A stretch of DNA of 64,000 nucleotides, taken from assembly GCA_004366205.1 (NCBI GenBank), contig SIRW01000097.1, forward strand, positions 1 through 64,000, written 5' to 3'. This document shows, in pieces, positions 31,357-39,400 of this stretch. Every line of letters starts with the position of its first letter. Position 1 is the first letter of the stretch. The notes below the pieces were generated by a model. That model was not told the origin of the DNA. It ran no database searches and was given only the letters and a program-made list of their open reading frames with translations. This DNA is from Actinomycetota bacterium (GTDB lineage: Bacteria > Actinomycetota > Acidimicrobiia > Acidimicrobiales > CADCSY01). The position numbers and the translations under genes are program-made.

Positions 31357-32289
31357 ATGGCGAGCAGCCGAATCGGTCCCGGTGTGATCGAGATCGACAC
31401 CCTCCTCGGCGGCTGGGAGCGGGTGACGGCCGGCTACCTCCTCGAAGGGCCGGCCCCGGTGCTCGTCGAGACCGGCAGCCAGACGTCGGCGCCGACGCTC
31501 CTGGCCGAGCTCGACGCCCTCGGCGTGTCGCCCGACGAGCTCGCCGGCGTGGCGGTCACCCACATCCACCTCGACCACGCCGGCGGGGTCGGCGACGTGG
31601 CCGCCGCCTTCCCCAAGGCCACGGTGTACGTGCACGAGCGAGGCGCCCGGCACCTGGTCGACCCGGAGCGGCTGGTGAGCTCGGCGGCCATGGTCTACGG
31701 CGAGCTGCTCGACTCGCTCTACGGCCGGCTGACCCCCACGGAGGCGGCGCGGGTGAAGGTGCTCGAGGACGGCGAGGCGATCGACCTGGGCGCCAACCGC
31801 ACGCTCACCGCCGTCGACTCGCCCGGCCACGCCAAGCACCACCTCGCCCTGCACGACAGCGAGAGCGGCATCCTCTTCGCCGGTGACGCCGTCGGCGTGC
31901 GCCTCCCCGACGCCGGCATCCTGCGCCCGGCCACCCCACCCCCCGACTTCGACCTCGACCAGGCGCTCCACTCCCTCGCCCGCTTCGCCGAGCGCCGGCC
32001 AGCCGGCGTCGCCCTCGCCCACTACGGCCTGGTGCCCGACCCGCTCACGATCCTGGAGGAGGCCCGGGGCACGCTCCGCCGCTGGGCCGAGGTCGCCGAG
32101 GCCGCCTGGCGCGACGGCCGCGACATCGCGGCTGCCCTGGAGGACGCCTTCGGCGAGGACCTCAGCGACGTCCCCGACGTGCACCGGGAGAAGCTCGAGA
32201 CCCTCAACGGGATCCACTCCAACGCCGCCGGGTTCCAGCGCTGGCTCGATCAGCGGGCCGCCGCCCAGGGCGAGCACGACCACCGGTGA
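31357..32289 (+). CDS. MBL-fold metallo-hydrolase
   Basis: VAVTHIHLDHAGGVGDVAAAFPKATVYVHERGARHLVDP; DSPGHAKHHLAL. Confidence 0.9.
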   Translation: MASSRIGPGVIEIDTLLGGWERVTAGYLLEGPAPVLVETGSQTSAPTLLAELDALGVSPDELAGVAVTHIHLDHAGGVGDVAAAFPKATVYVHERGARHLVDPERLVSSAAMVYGELLDSLYGRLTPTEAARVKVLEDGEAIDLGANRTLTAVDSPGHAKHHLALHDSESGILFAGDAVGVRLPDAGILRPATPPPDFDLDQALHSLARFAERRPAGVALAHYGLVPDPLTILEEARGTLRRWAEVAEAAWRDGRDIAAALEDAFGEDLSDVPDVHREKLETLNGIHSNAAGFQRWLDQRAAAQGEHDHR

Positions 32290-34031
32290 GCGCCCTCGAA
32301 GCGCTCGGTTCGCCCCGGCTCGCCGTCCGCTCCCCCGGCGGGGCCGCGACCATGGCACGGGTGACCGGGCCCGGCCCCGTCGAGCTGGGTGCCCTCACCG
32401 TCACCCTCGAGGAGCGGGCGGACGGCTGGGGCTGGTCGGTCGCCAACGCCGGCGGCGACCCCGTGGCGCTCGAGTGCGTCCGCCTGGAGTGGGACGCCGG
32501 CCCGCTCGGCGGCGACGCCCGCATGCTCCGCCACGGGTACCAGTCGTGGTCGCCGACCGGCGTCGCCCGCATCGGGGTCGACCGCGACCCGTCGGCCACG
32601 CCCGGGTCGATCGGCCTCGTGCGGGGCATGCACCACGCGGACTCCGCCGTCGTGGCCGACCCGCACGAGCTGCGGTCCGAGCTGGTGACGGTCCTGGCGC
32701 TGACGCCCGGCTCGCCGCTGGTGGGCCTCGGGTTCGATGCCGGGGCCGGCCACGACGGCACGTTCCGGGTCCGGCCCGACACGGGGCGCGTGGCCGTGGC
32801 CGCCGAGGCGCATCTCGGCGGTGCGGTGCTCGCGCCCGGCGCCGAGCGCCGCCTGCACGGCGTGACCGTGGACGAGGGCGACGACGCGTCGCTGCTGCTC
32901 GAGGCGTGGGCAGCCCGGGCCGGTCAGGCCGGCGGGGCCCGCACCGGCGCGCCCTACCAGGTGGGCTGGTGCTCCTGGTACCACTACTTCCACGACGTCA
33001 CCGAGGCGGCCCTGCGGGCGAACCTCGCCCGGTCCGCCGGCTGGCCGTTCGACGTGTTCCAGCTCGACGACGGCTGGCAGCGCCACATCGGGGACTGGCT
33101 CGCCACCAACGACCGCTTCCCGTCGACGCTGCCCGAGCTTGCCGGCTCGATCGCCGCCGAGGGGCGCCGGCCCGGGATCTGGCTCGCCCCGTTCCTGGCG
33201 TCGCCCGGCTCCGAGCTGGCGGCCGCCCACCCCGACTGGCTCGCCCGCTGGGACGAGCAGCGCCCCCTCGTCGGCATGGTGAACCCGGGCTGGGGCGGGG
33301 CCGTGCACACCCTCGACACGACCCGGCCCGAGGTGCTCGCCCACATCGAGCACGTCGCCGCCGAGCTGGTCGCCGCCGGCTTCACCTACCTGAAGCTCGA
33401 CTTCACCTACGCCCCGTCGCTGCCCGGGCGGTTCCACGACCCGGCCCGCACGCCCGCCGAGCGGGTCCGGGCCGGGATGGAGGCGGTGCGGCGCGGGGCC
33501 GGCCCCGACGCGTTCCTGCTGGGTTGCGGGCTGCCGCTGGGCGCAGGCATCGGGGTCGTCGACGGCATGCGCATCGGCCCCGACGTGGCCCCGCACTGGG
33601 AGGTGCGCCCCGACCAGTGGGTCCCGCCCGGCTACGACGGTGTGGAGCCGGCCACCCGCAACGCCTGGCGCAACACGCTCAGCCGCTCGTTCCAGCACCG
33701 CCGCCTGTGGCTCAACGACCCCGACTGCCTGATGCTGCGCGCCGCCGAGACCGACCTGTCGCCCGACGCCGCCCGGGTGTGGGCGCTGGCCGTGGGCGTC
33801 TCCGGCGGCATGGCGCTCGTCAGCGACGACCTCGCCCTGCTCGACGGCGGCGCCCGCCGGCTGCTCGACGAGGTGCTGGCGCTCGGCCGCGCCGCCGACG
33901 CCGAGGCGGCGTCGGGCCGGCCGCCCCGCTGCGACGACCTGCTGGAGTCCGACCCGCCCACGCGCCTCACCGGCGGCGGGGCCCGGCTGGTGGTCGACCT
34001 GACGGGTCCCAGGGCTACGATCAGCCGGTGA
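32286..34031 (+). CDS. GH36-like alpha-galactosidase
   Basis: GWCSWYHYFHDVTE, FQLDDGWQRHIGDW, TYLKLDFTYA (nucleophile region), GCGLPLGAGIGVVDGMRIGPDVAPHWE. Confidence 0.9.
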   Translation: MSALEALGSPRLAVRSPGGAATMARVTGPGPVELGALTVTLEERADGWGWSVANAGGDPVALECVRLEWDAGPLGGDARMLRHGYQSWSPTGVARIGVDRDPSATPGSIGLVRGMHHADSAVVADPHELRSELVTVLALTPGSPLVGLGFDAGAGHDGTFRVRPDTGRVAVAAEAHLGGAVLAPGAERRLHGVTVDEGDDASLLLEAWAARAGQAGGARTGAPYQVGWCSWYHYFHDVTEAALRANLARSAGWPFDVFQLDDGWQRHIGDWLATNDRFPSTLPELAGSIAAEGRRPGIWLAPFLASPGSELAAAHPDWLARWDEQRPLVGMVNPGWGGAVHTLDTTRPEVLAHIEHVAAELVAAGFTYLKLDFTYAPSLPGRFHDPARTPAERVRAGMEAVRRGAGPDAFLLGCGLPLGAGIGVVDGMRIGPDVAPHWEVRPDQWVPPGYDGVEPATRNAWRNTLSRSFQHRRLWLNDPDCLMLRAAETDLSPDAARVWALAVGVSGGMALVSDDLALLDGGARRLLDEVLALGRAADAEAASGRPPRCDDLLESDPPTRLTGGGARLVVDLTGPRATISR

Positions 34032-34387
34032 GATCGCTCCGCCCGATCGCCGTCGTCCTGATCGTGTCGGTGCTGCTCGCCGCGTGCGGTGGCGGGGGCG
34101 ACACCTACGGCCCCGTGGACGAGGTCCCCGACGACGCCGCCGCGGTGGTGACGGCGTCGAACCTGGAGTTCGACCCCACCGAGGTCGAGATCGAGACCGG
34201 TGACCGGGTCGCGTGGGTCGTCGACGACGGCGTCATCCCCCACAACGTGCGGTTCCCCGACGACGACATCGGCAGCGAGAACCTGCGGGAGGGCGAGGTG
34301 TGGGCGCGCCGGTTCACCCGTGCCGGCACCTACGAGTTCGTCTGCACCCTGCACCCCCGCATGCGGGGCACCGTCACCGTGCGCTGA
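34028..34387 (+). CDS. Cupredoxin-domain lipoprotein (plastocyanin-like)
   Basis: Lipobox [11 protein letters not shown]; type-I Cu ligand set HN...VCTLHPRM; overlaps GH36 stop (GTGA). Confidence 0.88.
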   Translation: MRSLRPIAVVLIVSVLLAACGGGGDTYGPVDEVPDDAAAVVTASNLEFDPTEVEIETGDRVAWVVDDGVIPHNVRFPDDDIGSENLREGEVWARRFTRAGTYEFVCTLHPRMRGTVTVR

Positions 34388-34430
34388 CGGCCCGCGGGTG
34401 GGCCCCCGGCTCCCACTAGCCTCGGCCCTC

Positions 34431-35198
34431 GTGGCCGAGGTCCCGCCCATCGGCGCCCACGTGCGCACCGCCGACCCGCTCGCGGCCGCCCGCGAGACCG
34501 GGTCGGACTGCGTGCAGCTGTTCCTGTCGAACCCGCAGGGCTGGAAGAAGCCCGAGCCCCGCGACGACGCCGAGGCGCTGCGAGCCTCCGGCCTGCCGGT
34601 CTACGTGCACGCCCCCTACCTCGTGAACCTGGCGTCGGCCAACAACCGGGTGCGCCACCCCAGCCGCCAGATCCTCCAGCACACCTGCACCGCCGCGGCC
34701 GAGGTGGGTGCCCGGGCCGTCATCGTGCACGGCGGCCACGTCGCCGAACCCGACGACCTCGACGCGGGCATCGCCCGGTGGCGCAAGGCCCTCGAGCAGC
34801 TCGAGACCGACGTGCCCGTCTACCTCGAGAACACCGCCGGCGGCGACCACGCCCTGGCCCGCCACTTCGACGTCATCGCCCGCCTGTGGGAGGCCATCGG
34901 CGACCTCGACGTCGGGTTCTGCCTGGACACCTGCCACACCCACGCCTCGGGCGAGGAGCTGGCCGGCTCGGCCGAGCGCATCCTCGCCATCACCGGGCGC
35001 ATCGACCTCGTGCACGCCAACGACTCGCGCGACCCCGCCGGCTCGGGGCGGGACCGTCACGAGCACATCGGCGAGGGTGAGATCGGCACCGACGCCATCG
35101 TCGAGGTCATCCGCACCGCCGGCGCGCCCGTCATCTGCGAGACCAAGCTCGACGGCGTCGCCGGCGACATCGCCCGCCTGCGCGCCGCGCTGGGCTGA
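34431..35198 (+). CDS. nfo: Deoxyribonuclease IV (apurinic endonuclease IV family)
   Basis: [86 protein letters not shown]. Confidence 0.93.
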   Translation: MAEVPPIGAHVRTADPLAAARETGSDCVQLFLSNPQGWKKPEPRDDAEALRASGLPVYVHAPYLVNLASANNRVRHPSRQILQHTCTAAAEVGARAVIVHGGHVAEPDDLDAGIARWRKALEQLETDVPVYLENTAGGDHALARHFDVIARLWEAIGDLDVGFCLDTCHTHASGEELAGSAERILAITGRIDLVHANDSRDPAGSGRDRHEHIGEGEIGTDAIVEVIRTAGAPVICETKLDGVAGDIARLRAALG

Positions 35199-35213
35199 GA
35201 GCCCGCCGGGCCG

Positions 35214-37130
35214 TCAGGGGGCGACGGGCTCGTCGGGCACGGGCCCGCCGGACCGCACGAGCGTGCGGTAGAGGCGGGCGTACAGCCCGTCGAGGGCCAC
35301 CAGCTCGTCGTGGACGCCCCGCTCGACGATGACGCCCCGGTCGAGCACGAGGATCTCGTCGGCCGCCTGCACGGTGGAGAGCCGGTGGGCGATCACGATC
35401 GAGGTGCGGCCGGCCAGCACCGTGGCCAGCGCCGCCTGCACGGCCGCCTCGCTGCCGGCGTCGAGGTGGCTGGTGGCCTCGTCGAGGATCACCACCGCGG
35501 GGTCCTTCAGCAGCACCCGGGCGATGGCCAGCCGCTGCTTCTCGCCGCCCGAGAGCCGGTAGCCCCGCTCGCCCACGATCGTGTCGAACCCCTGGGGGAG
35601 CGCGGTGATCACGTCGAGGACCTGGGCGGCCCGGCACGCCTCGACCAGGTCGGCATCGCTGGCGTCGGGCCGGGCGTAGCGGAGGTTGCTCGCCACCGTG
35701 TCGTGGAACAGGTGGGGGTCCTGGGACACCACGCCCACGGCGCGCCGCAGGCTGCGCTGGGTCAGCAGGCGTACCCCGTGGCCGTCGACGCGCACCGCCC
35801 CCGCGGTCGCCTCGTACAGCCGCGGGACCAGCGAGGCCAGCGTCGTCTTGCCCGCCCCCGACGGCCCGACGAGGGCGACCATGCGGCCCGGCTCGATGGT
35901 GGCGGTGACCCCCCGCAGGACCCAGCCGCCCTCGCCCGGGCCGTCGGCCCGGGGCGCCGGTGCCCCGGTCCCGTCGCTGCCCTCGGCCTCGAGCGACGGG
36001 ATGGACACGTCCCCGGCCGCGGGGTAGCGGAACCACACGTCGTCGAGCTCGACCCGCCCGACGGGGTCGACGAGCTCGACCGCGCCGGGGGCGTCGTCGA
36101 TGGCGTGCGGCGTGTCGAGCACCTCGAAGACCCGCTCGAAGCTGACGAGCGCCGTCAGCACGTCGACCCGGGCGTTGGTCAGGCTCGTGAGGGGCTGGTA
36201 GATGCGCGTCACGTAGGCCGCGAGGGCCACGAGCGTCCCGAGCGTGACCACCCCGGAGATCACCAGCTGGGCGCCGGCCCAGTACACGGCGGCCACGCCG
36301 ATCGCCCCCACGAGCGTGAGCGAGGCGAAGAACGCCCGGCCGTACAGGGCGCTGCGGACGCCGATCGCCCGCACCCGGCCGGCCCGCTCGGCGAACGCCG
36401 CCTCCTCGTCGTCGTGGCGCCCGAAGAGCTTGACCAGCAGCGCCCCGGCCACGTTGAACCGCTCGGTCATGGTGGCGTTCATCGCCGCGTTGAGGGCCAT
36501 GGCCTCGCGGGTCAGCTCCTGGAGGCGCCGGCCCACCCGCTTGGCGGGCACGATGAAGCAGGGCAGCAGCACGAGGGCCAGCACGGTGAGGCGCCACTCG
36601 AGCAGCAGCATCGCCGTCACCGTCGTGACCAGCGTGAACACGTTGAACACGACCTGGCCGAGGGTGCCGGTGAGCGCCCGCTGGGCGCCGATCACATCGT
36701 TGTTCAGCCTGCTGACGACCGCGCCGGTCTGGGTCCGGGTGAAGAACGACAACGGCATGCGCTGCACGTGGTCGAACAGGGCGCGCCGCAGGTCGAAGAT
36801 GAGGCCCTCCCCGATCCGGGCCGACAGCCAGCGCTCGACCAGGTCGGCGCCCAGGTTCAGCACGGCGACGCCGACGGCGAGCAGCGCCAGGGTCGTGACC
36901 AGGCCCCGGTCGAGCGTGGGGATCGCCCGGTCGATCACCTCGCGGTAGATCAACGGCGGGGCGAGGTTGAGCAGGGCGCCGGCGACGAGCACACCGAGGT
37001 ACGCGGCGAGGAAGTGCCGGTAGGGCCGGGCGAACTGCCACACCCGAGCGACCAGGCGACGGTCGACACCCGCTGCGCCCAGGTCCTGCCGGTCACCGGC
37101 CGGCAGCATGGCGTGGGGCCCCGCGCGCAT
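35214..37130 (-). CDS. ABC transporter ATP-binding/permease (half exporter)
   Basis: GPSGAGKTTLASLVPRLYE, LSGGEKQRLAIARVLLKDPAVVILDEATSHLD, IAHRLSTV; N-terminal TMD. Confidence 0.93.
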   Translation of the reverse strand: MRAGPHAMLPAGDRQDLGAAGVDRRLVARVWQFARPYRHFLAAYLGVLVAGALLNLAPPLIYREVIDRAIPTLDRGLVTTLALLAVGVAVLNLGADLVERWLSARIGEGLIFDLRRALFDHVQRMPLSFFTRTQTGAVVSRLNNDVIGAQRALTGTLGQVVFNVFTLVTTVTAMLLLEWRLTVLALVLLPCFIVPAKRVGRRLQELTREAMALNAAMNATMTERFNVAGALLVKLFGRHDDEEAAFAERAGRVRAIGVRSALYGRAFFASLTLVGAIGVAAVYWAGAQLVISGVVTLGTLVALAAYVTRIYQPLTSLTNARVDVLTALVSFERVFEVLDTPHAIDDAPGAVELVDPVGRVELDDVWFRYPAAGDVSIPSLEAEGSDGTGAPAPRADGPGEGGWVLRGVTATIEPGRMVALVGPSGAGKTTLASLVPRLYEATAGAVRVDGHGVRLLTQRSLRRAVGVVSQDPHLFHDTVASNLRYARPDASDADLVEACRAAQVLDVITALPQGFDTIVGERGYRLSGGEKQRLAIARVLLKDPAVVILDEATSHLDAGSEAAVQAALATVLAGRTSIVIAHRLSTVQAADEILVLDRGVIVERGVHDELVALDGLYARLYRTLVRSGGPVPDEPVAP

Positions 37131-37145
37131 GCGTCGAGGCTACGG

Positions 37146-37232
37146 CGGAGGGAGTGGGATTCGAACCCACGGTGACCCGGAGGCCACAACGGCTTTCGAG
37201 GCCGCCCCATTCGTCCGCTCTGGCATCCCTCC
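37146..37232 (-). tRNA. tRNA-Ser(CGA)
   Basis: Reverse strand GGAGGGATGCCAGAGCGGACGAATGGGGCGGCCTCGAAAGCCGTTGTGGCC...CGTGGGTTCGAATCCCACTCCCTCCG; 7-bp acceptor stem, anticodon CGA, long variable arm. Confidence 0.95.
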
Positions 37233-37242
37233 GGCGGCGATG

Positions 37243-37776
37243 CTACCGGGTGGCCTCCGAGCCCCCGTCATCGGTCGCCTGCGGGGCGGCGACCGGTCGC
37301 CGGCCCCGGCGACCGGCGAAGAAGTCCGTGAGCAGGGCCCCGCACTCCTCGGCGAGCACGCCCGCGGTGACGGGCACCTCGTGGTTCAGGCGGGGGTCCG
37401 CGCACAGGTTGTAGAGCGAGCCGCACGCGCCGGCCTTGGGGTCGGCGGCGCCGAAGACCAGCCGGCCGGCGCGGGCCGCGACCAGCGCCCCGGCGCACAT
37501 CGGGCACGGCTCGAGGGTGACCACCAGGGTCACGGCGTCGAGGCGCCAGCCGCCGAGCGCGGCGGCGGCCTGCTGGAGCGCGATCAGCTCGGCGTGGGCC
37601 GTGGGGTCGCGGCGCACCTCCCGCTCGTTGCGGCCCCGGCCGACGACCCGGCCCTCGACGAGGGCCACGGCGCCGACGGGCACGTCGCCGCCGGCGGCGG
37701 CGGCCTCGGCCTCGGCCAGGGCCAGGCGCATCGCCTCCTCGTCGGTGCCCGCTGCGTCGCGGGGGCCGGGGACCAC
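37243..37776 (-). CDS. tadA: tRNA adenosine(34) deaminase
   Basis: MRLALAEAEAAAAGGDVPVGAVALVEGRVVGRGRNERE, HAEL, EPCPMCAGALVAAR, GACGSLYNL; GTG start 37776. Confidence 0.93.
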   Translation of the reverse strand: MVPGPRDAAGTDEEAMRLALAEAEAAAAGGDVPVGAVALVEGRVVGRGRNEREVRRDPTAHAELIALQQAAAALGGWRLDAVTLVVTLEPCPMCAGALVAARAGRLVFGAADPKAGACGSLYNLCADPRLNHEVPVTAGVLAEECGALLTDFFAGRRGRRPVAAPQATDDGGSEATR

Positions 37777-37909
37777 GGGAGGAGGGTAGCGGCGGCCGGC
37801 CCGTCGATTCGCGCCGGCGCGGGGAGGAGTCGGGCGGCCGGCGTCGAACTGTGAGGGCCAAGGAGTGGTTCGGGCGGCGCTGGGGCCGTCCGGGCGCTTC
37901 TGAGGGGTC

Positions 37910-39103
37910 ATGAGGAACGTATCGAGGGCAGGCAACGGGCGGGCGGTACGGGCGGGGTTCCTGGCCGTCCTCGCCCTCGTGGTCGCACTCATCGAAGCGC
38001 CGCCCCCACGATCCGAGCTCCCCGAGGGGGTGGCGGCGTCCGCCGCCGCGCACGCGCCCGGCCTGGACCGGGTCAGCGGACCGTCGACGCGGCGCGCAGG
38101 AGGCGCCGAGCTCGGCGTGCCGTTCACCGACGCGGCGATCCACGCCGCCCTGGCGTCGTGGCCGGGAACGACCGGCCGGCCCGAGGCCGAGCCGCTCGAC
38201 GTCCCCCCCGGCGACCTCGCCATCGCTCCGCCGCCCGACGAGTTCGACGCCCCGCCGCCACCGCCGGTGCCGCCGCCCGAGCCGCTGCGCCGGGGTGCCT
38301 TCGACGACGTCGTGCCTGCGGGCGGCGTGTGGGCGGTCGTCATCGGGATCAACGACTACCCGGGCACCCGCCACGACCTGCGCTCTGCCGTCGCCGACGC
38401 CGACGACGTCGACCGTGCCCTCGCCCAGTTCGGGGTGGCGGCCAGCCGGCGCCTGGTGCTCCGGGACCGCGAGGCCACCGCCCGGTCCATCCGCCTCGCC
38501 GCCCAGTGGCTCGTGGCCCACGCCGGTCCTGACGCCACCGCCGTGTTCTTCTTCGCCGGCCACGTCCGCAAGCTCGCGGCCGAGACCGAGGCCATGGTCG
38601 GCGCCGACGGCCAGCTCGTGACCGACGCCGAGCTGGCCGACGCCCTCCGCCCGCTCCAGGCGGCCCGGGCGTGGATCGTGATCGCCGCCTGCTACGGCGG
38701 CGGGTTCACCGAGGTGCTGGCCCCGGGCCGGGTGCTCACCGCCGCGGCCGACGCCGACAGCCTCGCCTACGAGAACTCGTACTTCGGGCGGTCCTACCTC
38801 GTGCAGTACATGGTGCGCGAGGCGATGATCGAGCGGCGGGCTCCGGGGTCGGTGCAGCGCGCCTTCGCCTACGCCGAGGCGGCGCTGGGCCGGGACTACC
38901 CGCACCGGGTCCCCGTGCAGATCGACCACGGCCACGGCGAGCTGGTGCTCGACAAGACCGGCGGCGCGGCCTCGACCCCGGCCCCCGCACCGAGCGGTGG
39001 GGGTGGCGCGCCGCCCCCGTCCCCGGACGGCGGCGGCAGCGAGGAGCCCCCCAAGGACGGGTGCTCCCGCCTGACCCTCGGCGTCGTCAGCTGCCGGGGC
39101 TGA
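37910..39103 (+). CDS. Secreted caspase-like (peptidase C14-type) domain protein
   Basis: N-terminal hydrophobic signal; WAVVIGINDYPGTRHDLRSAVADADDVDRAL; candidate His in FFFAGHV; candidate Cys in VIAACYGGG; Pro-rich linkers. Confidence 0.75.
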   Translation: MRNVSRAGNGRAVRAGFLAVLALVVALIEAPPPRSELPEGVAASAAAHAPGLDRVSGPSTRRAGGAELGVPFTDAAIHAALASWPGTTGRPEAEPLDVPPGDLAIAPPPDEFDAPPPPPVPPPEPLRRGAFDDVVPAGGVWAVVIGINDYPGTRHDLRSAVADADDVDRALAQFGVAASRRLVLRDREATARSIRLAAQWLVAHAGPDATAVFFFAGHVRKLAAETEAMVGADGQLVTDAELADALRPLQAARAWIVIAACYGGGFTEVLAPGRVLTAAADADSLAYENSYFGRSYLVQYMVREAMIERRAPGSVQRAFAYAEAALGRDYPHRVPVQIDHGHGELVLDKTGGAASTPAPAPSGGGGAPPPSPDGGGSEEPPKDGCSRLTLGVVSCRG

Positions 39104-39114
39104 CGGTTCGCGAG

Positions 39115-39200
39115 CGGAGGGAGTGGGATTCGAACCCACGGTGGGCAGGACCCACACACGCTTTCCAAGCGTGCCGATTCGGCCGCTCTCGCATCCCTCC
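39115..39200 (-). tRNA. tRNA-Ser(GGA)
   Basis: Reverse strand GGAGGGATGCGAGAGCGGCCGAATCGGCACGCTTGGAAAGCGTGTGTGGG...CGTGGGTTCGAATCCCACTCCCTCCG; anticodon GGA, class II variable arm. Confidence 0.95.
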
Positions 39201-39242
39201 CGGGAGCGATCAGGGTATCCTGGGCGCACGCCCGCCGTTCCA

Positions 39243-39350
39243 CGCGGCGGCCGGGTCCTGTGCAACCGCTCCCCGTGAACCGAGTCAGGGCCGGGAGGCA
39301 GCAGCTCTCAGCGGGTCGAGCGGTGTGCCGCAGACAGCCTGGCCGCCGCG
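39243..39350 (+). ncRNA. ffs: Signal recognition particle RNA (4.5S-type, small)
   Basis: GTCAGGGCCGGGAGGCAGCAGC helix-8/GNRA core; outer 10-bp stem CGCGGCGGCC (39243-39252) / GGCCGCCGCG (39341-39350); directly upstream of dnaX. Confidence 0.88.
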
Positions 39351-39400
39351 TCGAGCGGCGGGCGTGTCGCGGCGAGGGGCTGGTCGTGTAGAAGTTGGGG

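Noticed and set aside
37146-39200. Integrated mobile element between the tRNA-Ser genes
   Set aside because: No integrase, transposase or phage gene is present; tadA beside tRNA-Ser is an ordinary arrangement. The repeat is explained by tRNA homology, so only a cautious finding is kept.
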